Positions 7,837-13,977 of a DNA stretch of 13,977 nucleotides are shown in pieces (position 1 is the first letter of the stretch; every line of letters starts with the position of its first letter). Source of the DNA: Marinilabiliales bacterium (lineage in GTDB: Bacteria; Bacteroidota; Bacteroidia; Bacteroidales; BM523); NCBI GenBank assembly GCA_002869425.1, contig PKSZ01000460.1, positions 1,694-15,670 of the forward strand, written 5' to 3'. A program made the position numbers and the translations under genes. The notes under the pieces are model-generated. The model did no database searches, was not told the origin of the DNA, and saw only the letters and a list, made by a program, of their open reading frames with translations.

Positions 7837-7848
7837 AGTTCGAAGTTT

Positions 7849-8490
7849 TTACCAGTTATAATCAGGCATGTCCCAATCTGTAACTACTTTCTTTTGGTTT
7901 GCTTTATACCAATCAAATTTTTCGGCATACTCGTTTGCTCCTTCGCCTCGTCCTTCTTTGATGATTTTTTTCAATCTTTGGAATCCAGCCAGCAAAGCTT
8001 CCGGTCTTGGCATACAACCTGCAATATACACATCTACAGGAAGGTAATAGTCTAATCTATTGATGGTATTGTAACTGTCCCAGTACATTCCTCCATTGAT
8101 GGTGCAGCTACCAAGAGCAACTACATATTTGGGGTTTTGCATTTGTTCATAGCTTCTAATTACTCTTTTCAATGTTTTTACCGATAAGTAACCCGAGATT
8201 ACAAAAACAGATGCTTGTCTTGGAGTAGCCCTCCATTGTATGCCATATCTGTATGCATCAAATTTTGGTGTCATTAATGGACGGGTTTCAATTGCACCGC
8301 AACCGGTTCCAAATCCAAGTATCCATAAAGATTCACTTCTTGCCCAATTGGCAATTCTTTCTATAACTTTTGATGCCGGTCTGTGAACTTTTGGTCTGGC
8401 ATCCGCAAAGTAATCCTTTAACGGATCTATTTCTATTTCTTCTCCTTCTGGGGAGAGTACTGTTCTTTTATCGAGATCGCTTTTGCTCAT
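7849..8490 (-). CDS. mbxJ: NuoB/MbxJ-like small subunit carrying the proximal [4Fe-4S] cluster
   Basis: This 213-aa subunit of the NuoB/20-kDa family passes electrons to or from the NuoD-like subunit at the membrane interface. The core runs from about 45 to 180: NWARSESLWILGFGTGCGAIE at 48-68, MTPKFDAYRYGI at 73-84, ATPRQASVFVISGYLSVKT at 88-106, VALGSCTINGG at 124-134 and VYIAGCMPRPEALL at 154-167. These are the standard cluster-binding loops, giving C64, C129 and C159. Complex I has a CC pair and hydrogenases a CxxC in the first loop. Here only C64 is present, with Gly at both 61 and 65, so one of the four expected cysteine ligands is missing. A charged N-terminal extension (1-44) precedes the core, and a tail rich in K, W and D (185-213) follows. 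It lies 6 nt after the NuoH-like gene. Confidence 0.9.
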   Translation of the reverse strand: MSKSDLDKRTVLSPEGEEIEIDPLKDYFADARPKVHRPASKVIERIANWARSESLWILGFGTGCGAIETRPLMTPKFDAYRYGIQWRATPRQASVFVISGYLSVKTLKRVIRSYEQMQNPKYVVALGSCTINGGMYWDSYNTINRLDYYLPVDVYIAGCMPRPEALLAGFQRLKKIIKEGRGEGANEYAEKFDWYKANQKKVVTDWDMPDYNW

Positions 8491-8496
8491 AATTAA

Positions 8497-9402
8497 TTAC
8501 ATTAATAATATTGCCAGAATTCCTAATATCAGTGGAATGCGTAAGAACCACCTGATAGATTGGTCTACTCTGTATCTGGGATAAACAACACCTACAAAAA
8601 CAGACCACATATAAATAAAGAATGTTTTGATAACCAGTTCCCACCAACTTGTTGCACCACCAAAAAACAGATTCATAAACAGAACAAGTTTGGCAGCTGG
8701 AAAAATGGCCCTGTTTGTTTGCAGAATACCCAATAAAGAGGAATGGTATTCTGTTGGAGGACCAATAGGTACTTCCTGTGGTGCCAAAACTACATCAAAT
8801 GGAGAACGCATCATACTACCCAGAAATGCTAACATAGCAGCTGCAGTTGCTACTGGGTTTGTAAATAAGGTCCAGTTCATAATGCCTCCCTGTTGGGCTG
8901 CAACGATTTCTGATACAGAAAGCGTTTGATACTGGATGGCAATTGACAGAATAGCCAATGCCAGAGGTAGTTCAAAAGCCGTTGTTTGAGCCAACCCTCT
9001 TGTAACACCAATTGCAGAATATGGATGACCTCCTTCTGCTGCACCCAGAGCCATTCCTAGGGTTCCAAAAAACATAAAATATAGAATTAAAATCACATCT
9101 CCAGAGAATGAGAAGTTTCCAAATATATCGGAGCCAAAAATCAAAGGAGTGAACATAATCAAGCCGATTCCACCAGTTAGCCGGAAAACTGGTCCCAGGT
9201 AATACATTATACCATGTGTTATGGTTGATCTTTTTGTGTAGTTCTTAATTAGATCGATATATGGCTGATAGAACCTGATACCATATCTTCTGCCAACTCT
9301 GGCACCTATTTTTCTTACAAATCCCTGTAGCAACATCCCGTAGTTAAAAACTATAAACAGGGACAGCAGTGCGTACAATATTTGAATTGGTTTGAATTCC
9401 AT
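8497..9402 (-). CDS. mbxM: NuoH/MbxM-like membrane anchor subunit
   Basis: This 301-aa integral membrane protein has about eight hydrophobic segments. It is the NuoH/HycD/MbhM-type subunit that joins the hydrophilic arm to the ion-pumping part. Signature regions are the basic loop after the first helix (RKIGARVGRRYGIRFYQPYID at 30-50, the counterpart of NuoH 'R.qaR.GP...G..QP..D'), AAEGGHPYSAIGVTRGLAQ at 121-139, TAFELPLALA at 141-150 with the conserved membrane Glu144, and PFDVVLAPQEVPIGPPTEY at 201-219 with Glu210 and Glu218. The last correspond to NuoH's acidic loop near the quinone chamber, altered here as in hydrogenase-type anchors. Its ATG abuts the TAA of the antiporter gene with no spacer, which suggests coupled translation. 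Confidence 0.92.
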   Translation of the reverse strand: MEFKPIQILYALLSLFIVFNYGMLLQGFVRKIGARVGRRYGIRFYQPYIDLIKNYTKRSTITHGIMYYLGPVFRLTGGIGLIMFTPLIFGSDIFGNFSFSGDVILILYFMFFGTLGMALGAAEGGHPYSAIGVTRGLAQTTAFELPLALAILSIAIQYQTLSVSEIVAAQQGGIMNWTLFTNPVATAAAMLAFLGSMMRSPFDVVLAPQEVPIGPPTEYHSSLLGILQTNRAIFPAAKLVLFMNLFFGGATSWWELVIKTFFIYMWSVFVGVVYPRYRVDQSIRWFLRIPLILGILAILLM

Positions 9403-12400
9403 TTAAAATCCTCCTGCAGTTATAAAATAAACAACTATAAAGAACAGAACTATGTGTAGTACATATGCCTGACCATTGCCATTATAAATTTTTCGCAAAG
9501 CATCAGCACCCGCCATGGTGGACTGCCCTACCCGATTCCAGAAATTGGTTATGCCCGGATAGACTAAAAATCCTAAGGCTTTTTTGAAGGGTGCAAAGAA
9601 GTTATATGCAAAATGTGTAGTTTCTGGTCTGAATGGACGTTCCGCGGCATAAACAATATTGAATTGTTTAACCTTTTGAGATTTCCTTGTAACGATAAGC
9701 GCCCATAAAAATACAGATGCAAATATTGCTACCACAACATACAATACCATCTTTCCATCCCAGTAGCCATAAATACTATTTGCCAACTGATCGTTCCAGC
9801 TTAATGCTCCTTCAGGGAAATAACTGTATAATACTTCACCGAGTGGTTTTAATATTGAATTTGGAAATGCACTTAATACCATAATGCCAACAATTACTAA
9901 TATTTGAGGCAGTAATAGCCAGAAAGGAGCTTCTTTTACTTTTCTATGCTCATCTTTCAATTGGCCAAGGAAAATAGTATGTATTAACCTGAAACAATAA
10001 AGAAAGGCAATAACTCCTGCAAAGAATAACACGGCACCCTGCAGGTACCATCCTTTTTCGAGAATGGCATTGTAGAACAACCATTTACCTGCAAATCCGG
10101 ATAATGGTGGAACGCCAGAAAGAGTTATAATCCCGATCAAAACTACAATAAATGTAATTGGCATTTTCTTAATCAGGCCACCCATTTGGTACATGTATTT
10201 TGTTTTGGTTCGAAGTACTACACCTCCAATCGCAAGGAAGAGCATTGCTTTAAACAAAAAGTGGTTTATGGCAACTGAAATGGCAGTCAACCATCCAAGA
10301 TGTGACATTAGAGCAAGGCCAAACAGTACATATCCCAGCTGACCTATACTTGAGTACGCCAGTAATCTTTTTGCATCTTCCTGGAAGGCGGCCATCATAT
10401 TGCCCATCAGTGCAGTAAGCACACCTATCCAGGCAAGTACAACTTGTATGTTTATTCCTCCAATAAATTGATTGCCAAGAGAAATCATTGTGATAATTAG
10501 TCCGTAAACACCAGCTTTCAGAAGTACTGCAGAAACCATTGGTGAAACGTCTGTTTCGGCTTCAGCATGTGCACCAGGCAACCAGATATGTAATCCCATT
10601 GAAGCCGTTTTGGTCATAAATCCAATGGCCAGTAAAATAAATACATACGGCGACATGGATCCTACCTGGTAGAGCAATTCAAGGGATAAACCATCTTTCC
10701 CGGCCTGTGTAATTCCAAAGCCTGCAAGAATAAGAAATGCTCCACCTATTGAGAATAAGGCATAGTTTAAGGCGTGTGTCATAGACTTTTTACCTCGGAT
10801 GATTAAGAAGTAAGATCCTGCTGTCATGATTTCCCAGGCGAAGAAAAATTCCAGCATGTTCGAAGCTTCAAGCATCAGGGCAAGTCCTGCATACATCAAA
10901 ATAGCCAATGGATAGAATCCAACTCTTTTTCCTTTTTTGTAGTAACCTGCAAGGAATATTAATAGTCCGCCGCCAATAAAAATGATAAAAAACACAAATT
11001 TCAATCCGGTATACTGAGTGTACATTTCAAAGAAATACCAACCCATTCCGAGAAGTGTAATTGAATTTTTTACATAAACAGGGAGGAAATCCAACAAAAA
11101 CAAAGCAGCAGCAAAGGCTAGAGGCATATATTTATACCAATCACTATAACCTGATTTCCAGCCAAAGAAATATCCAGCTGCATATAATGCAGTAGCGACT
11201 ATTCCTACGGGAAGGAATTTTTCCCAGTGTATGCTAAAGTTAACAGCTTCTTCTTTATCTTCTTTAATGGCATATCCTAACCATCTTAGCATATATACTG
11301 CTTCAAAAAGTGATCCGATTAAAATAAGGGAAACAATACCATATTGTCCTAAGTCTGAAAGGCTCATGATAAGTTCCCATTTTCCAAAAAATGATGGAAA
11401 AGGAGGAAATCCTAATAATGCAAAAATAAATGTTCCCATCAGGAACAGAAGAACAGGTTTATTTCGGAGTATTCCCCATTCTTTGGTTGTTTCCTTGTTT
11501 ACAATACCAGCCAGCCAGAACAGACCTGCCTTTGCAAGAAAGTGACTTGCCAACATGGCCAATAGAATTGTCATTAGGCCAGAACCAAGCCATTGATGCA
11601 TCCCAACAATCGCAACTGCCAATCCTATTTGTCCAACTGATGAATAACCCAGCAATCTTTGTGCATTGGTTTGTTTTATACCAGCTATATTAGAAGCAAC
11701 AAATGAAAGCAGTCCAATCCCTATTATTACATAATTCCATGCTTCAGAAGCCAGCGGCATCATTTTGTAAAGGACATAAACCATCGCTGTTGCTGAGGAT
11801 GCTGAAATGATAGCTCCTATTCCCGGGTTAGCTCCCTGATATACGTCTAAAGCCCATCCATTAGCTGGAAAAGGTTTTAGTTCAAGAATTACCGATAACA
11901 ATACGAGTAAAAGTGCAATGTTTCCAACACTGATCCATGATTCTTTACTGGCTATAATATCGTCCAGAGAAAGTGAACCGGCATAGTAATAAAAAAAGAT
12001 AATGCCAATTAATAAAAAGCCAGCAATGGTACCTGTTGCAATTAGATATTTTAATCCGGCTGAAACAGCATTTTTTCTGCCTCCAATTAAAAGTAAGCCT
12101 GCTGTTGCAATACTGGATACTTCAAGAAAAACAAAAAGATTGAAAATATCTCGTGTCATAATCACTACATTCAATCCCATGATAAGCAGTAGATAAATGA
12201 GCATTGAATTAACGCCTTTGTTTTTCAAATCGCGAGCCATATATATGCTTCCCAGAAAAGCCATTGTATTTACAATAGAAATGAAAACGGCTTCCATCTT
12301 CCCCATGAGTAAACTGATAGAAAACGGAGGTTTAAAGCCAGCAGTGTAAATTATTTCCTCCTTTTGACCATCTATAAGGAAAGCCAAAAGCCATTCCAGT

Positions 12401-12531
12401 GAAATAAATGTCATCAAACCAAGGGCAAGCGTCATTAACACATAAGGAAGGGTTTTACCTGTCTTATGTAAAAGGCCCAATGTAAATGCAGTACCAAGTG
12501 CTGCCGCAATAATATAGATAGGTGCTACCAT
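9403..12531 (-). CDS. mbxH: Fused double antiporter subunit (MbxH-H'-like, MrpD/NuoN family) with C-terminal lateral-helix arm
   Basis: This 1042-aa, very hydrophobic protein contains two complete antiporter-like domains. Half one (1-490) has Glu137 in FVFLEVSS, Lys219 in LKPFPANGWALD, LLGYSSVGQIG at 293-303, Lys334 in FLAKAGLFWLAG and FPPFPSFFGKW at 375-385. Half two (about 510-905) has Glu567 in FFAWEIMTAG, Lys641 in MTKTASMGLHIWLPGAHAE, LLKAGVYGL at 670-678, Lys721 in EDAKRLLAYSSIGQLG, Lys761 in LFKAMLFLA and VPPLSGFAGKW at 807-817. These are the buried Glu/Lys series proposed to carry protons or drive ion exchange in NuoL/M/N and MrpA/D. Residues 905-1042 hold a helix (925-947), a polar amphipathic stretch (950-1015) and a final helix (1024-1040). 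This is the layout of the NuoL/MbsH' lateral helix plus anchor. Relatives usually have about 500 aa per protein. It overlaps the MnhC-like gene by 7 nt (ATGGTAG). Confidence 0.92.
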   Translation of the reverse strand: MVAPIYIIAAALGTAFTLGLLHKTGKTLPYVLMTLALGLMTFISLEWLLAFLIDGQKEEIIYTAGFKPPFSISLLMGKMEAVFISIVNTMAFLGSIYMARDLKNKGVNSMLIYLLLIMGLNVVIMTRDIFNLFVFLEVSSIATAGLLLIGGRKNAVSAGLKYLIATGTIAGFLLIGIIFFYYYAGSLSLDDIIASKESWISVGNIALLLVLLSVILELKPFPANGWALDVYQGANPGIGAIISASSATAMVYVLYKMMPLASEAWNYVIIGIGLLSFVASNIAGIKQTNAQRLLGYSSVGQIGLAVAIVGMHQWLGSGLMTILLAMLASHFLAKAGLFWLAGIVNKETTKEWGILRNKPVLLFLMGTFIFALLGFPPFPSFFGKWELIMSLSDLGQYGIVSLILIGSLFEAVYMLRWLGYAIKEDKEEAVNFSIHWEKFLPVGIVATALYAAGYFFGWKSGYSDWYKYMPLAFAAALFLLDFLPVYVKNSITLLGMGWYFFEMYTQYTGLKFVFFIIFIGGGLLIFLAGYYKKGKRVGFYPLAILMYAGLALMLEASNMLEFFFAWEIMTAGSYFLIIRGKKSMTHALNYALFSIGGAFLILAGFGITQAGKDGLSLELLYQVGSMSPYVFILLAIGFMTKTASMGLHIWLPGAHAEAETDVSPMVSAVLLKAGVYGLIITMISLGNQFIGGINIQVVLAWIGVLTALMGNMMAAFQEDAKRLLAYSSIGQLGYVLFGLALMSHLGWLTAISVAINHFLFKAMLFLAIGGVVLRTKTKYMYQMGGLIKKMPITFIVVLIGIITLSGVPPLSGFAGKWLFYNAILEKGWYLQGAVLFFAGVIAFLYCFRLIHTIFLGQLKDEHRKVKEAPFWLLLPQILVIVGIMVLSAFPNSILKPLGEVLYSYFPEGALSWNDQLANSIYGYWDGKMVLYVVVAIFASVFLWALIVTRKSQKVKQFNIVYAAERPFRPETTHFAYNFFAPFKKALGFLVYPGITNFWNRVGQSTMAGADALRKIYNGNGQAYVLHIVLFFIVVYFITAGGF

Positions 12532-12896
12532 TTTAAATCATTGAATTTTGTAATATCCAGACTTTTTTTCTCTTTGTGAAGCTTCATCGCATAAACCAGC
12601 ATTAAGGCTGTTACACCCAATCCAATAACAATTGCAGTTAATACAAGTGCCTGAGGAACAGGGTCTGTAATTTGTTTAGCAATTTCTTGTGTGTTTATCG
12701 TTTCATCAATAATCGGAGCAGTTCTGTCTTTAAGATAACTGATTGCAACCATTACAATATGAATACCTGTATCGAACAATGAAAAGCCAATTATCATTCT
12801 TATCAGGTTTTTGTTGGCAAGAATTCCCCATATACCTATTAGTATAACAAGAAAGCCTGCAGCCATACTGATGTATTCCGGAGATAAAAATTTCAT
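12525..12896 (-). CDS. mbxG: MnhC/MbxG-like (NuoK-type) membrane subunit
   Basis: This 123-aa protein has three hydrophobic segments (about 8-26, 31-53 and 83-104), the layout of MrpC/MnhC and NuoK. The diagnostic motif is DPVPQALVLTAIVIGLG at 78-94, matching the MnhC 'DPlPQALVLTAIVI' signature almost fully. NLIRMIIGFSLFDTGIHIV at 30-48 matches the second helix. In Mrp antiporters and Mbh/MBS complexes this subunit packs beside MrpD and contributes to the ion path. A polar loop of about 20 residues (57-77) joins helices 2 and 3. The gene overlaps its upstream neighbour by 4 nt (ATGA) and its downstream neighbour by 7 nt, pointing to tight translational coupling. Confidence 0.92.
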   Translation of the reverse strand: MKFLSPEYISMAAGFLVILIGIWGILANKNLIRMIIGFSLFDTGIHIVMVAISYLKDRTAPIIDETINTQEIAKQITDPVPQALVLTAIVIGLGVTALMLVYAMKLHKEKKSLDITKFNDLKW

Positions 12897-13597
12897 TTCT
12901 TTTCCTTCTGTGTTTGATTTAGATAATAGATGATATTTGAAAGTTCTGAGCCTACTTTAAGGCCAACGAAAATATAAATAAGGGGAACGGCTCCTGCACT
13001 TAACAGTGTTCCGAATTTACCCAAGGGTAAAATATGATTGTCAAGGAATCCTCCGGCAAGAACAATTCCAAGTATGCCAATAATGACAAAGGAAATACCG
13101 GAAATTGATTCTATAACTGCAATTAAACCATGACTGATTTTTCTGTTAGGATCAGCAAGAAACATTAACAATATGCCGGATGCAATTATAGCACCTCCCT
13201 GGAATCCTCCACCAGGTGTTAGGTGTCCATTAATGAATACATATATTCCAAAAAGAAATATTACGGGAACCAATACTTTCATGGCTGTTTGTAGTATCTC
13301 ACTGGTAGGCCTTACTTCTCTTTTTTCACTCTTTTCTTCCCTTGTAAGTTTCAAGAATAGACCAATAATGGCAGCAGTAAGAAACAGGATGGTAACTTCA
13401 CCTAGTGTGTCAAGTCCTCTGTATGTAACAACAACAGATGTTACAAGGTTGGCTGCCCCAACTTCTTCAATCCCATTCTCAGCGTAATGTAAAGCTGTTG
13501 TATTTAGATCTTCATTTCCATTGAAAGAAAGAAAAAGCTGAAGGAGCATAACAGCAAATCCAATCAATATTACAGTTATTATTCCCTTTCTAAGCAT
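12893..13597 (-). CDS. Fused MbhE + MnhB (MbxE/F-like) membrane subunit
   Basis: This 234-aa protein has two parts. Residues 1-90 correspond to MbhE, the last part of MrpA: one N-terminal helix, then YAENGIEEVGAANLVTSVV at 38-56 and YRGLDTLGEVTILFLTAA at 59-76, matching 'Y.e.G.eetGa.N.Vt.il..yRg.DTlGE'. Residues 105-225 correspond to MnhB/MrpB: FGIYVFINGHLTPGGGFQGG at 116-135 is the MnhB signature, followed by helices to about residue 223. A charged linker (84-99) joins the two. These are membrane subunits of the Mrp-like sodium/proton module. The gene overlaps the MbhD-like gene by 8 nt and the MnhC-like gene by 4 nt. In many Mbh clusters E and F are separate genes. Confidence 0.9.
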   Translation of the reverse strand: MLRKGIITVILIGFAVMLLQLFLSFNGNEDLNTTALHYAENGIEEVGAANLVTSVVVTYRGLDTLGEVTILFLTAAIIGLFLKLTREEKSEKREVRPTSEILQTAMKVLVPVIFLFGIYVFINGHLTPGGGFQGGAIIASGILLMFLADPNRKISHGLIAVIESISGISFVIIGILGIVLAGGFLDNHILPLGKFGTLLSAGAVPLIYIFVGLKVGSELSNIIYYLNQTQKEKK

Positions 13598-13832
13598 CTT
13601 GTCTGATTTTATTTAAAACATAGAAGAAAATCACAGTAGATAAACCACTGCCAATAGCTGCCTCAGTCATTGCTACATCTGGAGCAGCCAGTACGAGGTA
13701 AAGAATGGAAGCAAATAAACTCACTGCTCCTGCAGCCAAAATTGCAGTAATTGTTTTTTTATGTACAATTGCAATGATTGCCATTGCCAATACCATTACA
13801 CCTAGTATAATTGTTAAAATAACAGTTGTCAT
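13590..13832 (-). CDS. MbhD/DUF4040-like small membrane subunit (MrpA C-terminal part)
   Basis: This 80-aa protein has three hydrophobic segments (about 3-22, 26-47 and 58-74). The motif APDVAMTEAAIGSGLST at 49-65 is the MbhD/MrpA-C-terminal signature ('apDVa.tEa.vG.gl'). Its buried Asp51 and Glu56 are candidates for ion translocation. In Mbh and MBS this subunit belongs to the Mrp-like half of the membrane arm, between MnhG- and MnhB-type subunits, which is its position here. Its ATG overlaps the stop of the upstream gene by 4 nt (ATGA). Confidence 0.9.
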   Translation of the reverse strand: MTTVILTIILGVMVLAMAIIAIVHKKTITAILAAGAVSLFASILYLVLAAPDVAMTEAAIGSGLSTVIFFYVLNKIRQDA

Positions 13833-13977
13833 TCTTCAGTTTCTTTTAGTTTGTCAGTAACAGTTTTTTCGGATAGTTTAATTTTTATGTAATGACCAGC
13901 CCTTGCAATTACATGCGACGAAACGGGATTCGTAATCATTACAAAAACGACAAGGATAGTTAGTTTCCCAAACCAGG
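13829..13977 (-). CDS. MnhG/MrpG/MbxC-like subunit, C-terminal fragment cut by window edge
   Basis: Only the last 48 residues are in the window; the start lies beyond the right edge. The visible part has the end of a hydrophobic helix (LTILVVFVMI), then TNPVSSHVIARAG, matching the 'taPvaaH.iaRAay' motif at the C-terminal end of MrpG/MnhG proteins, and a charged tail ending KETEE. It stops with TGA sharing ATGA with the next gene. Its place ahead of MbhD is the usual Mrp/Mbh order (MnhE, F, G, then D), so MnhE- and MnhF-like genes are expected just outside the window. Confidence 0.8.
   Translation of the reverse strand, partial: WFGKLTILVVFVMITNPVSSHVIARAGHYIKIKLSEKTVTDKLKETEE

Noticed and set aside
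7690..8055. 121-aa open frame on the plus strand
   Set aside because: It lies opposite the well-supported NuoB- and NuoC-like genes, is low-complexity and Phe/Ser-rich in translation, and shows no family motif. It is an antisense shadow.
6114..8490. Reading the cluster as an energy-converting [NiFe] hydrogenase (Mbh/Ech)
   Set aside because: The large subunit lacks the two CxxC pairs that hold Ni and Fe, and no maturation genes are seen.
3311..13977. Reading the cluster as complex I (nuo)
   Set aside because: MnhB-, MnhC-, MnhG- and MbhD-type antiporter subunits are present, no NuoE/F/G or NuoJ genes are seen, and the NuoB/NuoD motifs differ.
1..13977. CRISPR arrays, tRNA/rRNA genes, insertion sequences
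   Set aside because: I saw no regularly spaced repeats, no transposase motifs and no tRNA-like cloverleaf stretch. Nearly all the DNA is accounted for by coding sequence.

Overview
The window is AT-rich. It is dominated by one long minus-strand operon (about 3311 to the right edge) that encodes a modular, membrane-bound, ion-pumping oxidoreductase of the Mbx/MBS type, related to complex I and to energy-converting [NiFe] hydrogenases. The weak Shine-Dalgarno signals, a TTG start, an FMN 'dihydroorotate dehydrogenase-like' gene and a PEP-synthase-like gene are compatible with an anaerobic or fermentative Bacteroidota. That assignment is inference from gene style; no phylogenetic marker is present.

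Left part (1-3288): a PEP synthase/rifampin-phosphotransferase-like enzyme on the minus strand is cut by the left edge before its phospho-histidine. It is divergent, across a 94-bp spacer, from an extended-SDR NAD-dependent epimerase/dehydratase on the plus strand. The epimerase converges on the big operon, with 22 bp between the two stop codons.

Operon, in transcription order (right to left): the end of an MrpG/MnhG-like subunit, an MbhD-like (DUF4040) subunit, a fused MbhE+MnhB subunit, an MnhC/NuoK-like subunit, a 1042-aa protein holding two complete MrpD/NuoN-like antiporter domains and a C-terminal lateral-helix arm, a NuoH-like membrane anchor, a NuoB-like small subunit, a NuoC-like subunit, a NuoD-like large subunit, and a fusion of a two-cluster ferredoxin (NuoI/MbxN-like) with a GltD/NfnB-like FAD-NAD(P) oxidoreductase. 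A DHOD-like flavoprotein follows. Overlaps of 4-8 nt or gaps under 20 nt run throughout, except at NuoC/NuoD.

How it would work (inference): the GltD/NfnB module and its Fe-S clusters exchange electrons between NAD(P)H, ferredoxin and the NuoB/C/D hydrophilic arm. NuoH and the three Mrp-like modules couple this to H+ or Na+ movement. The NuoD-like subunit lacks the cysteine pairs that bind Ni-Fe, so it should not be a hydrogenase. No NuoE/F/G or NuoJ/L-type genes are present, so it is not ordinary complex I.

The points most worth attention are an in-frame TAA inside the NuoC-like gene with 50 well-conserved codons open behind it, the H-H' antiporter fusion, a missing cluster-ligand cysteine in the NuoB-like subunit, and the ferredoxin-GltD fusion that replaces a stand-alone NuoI.
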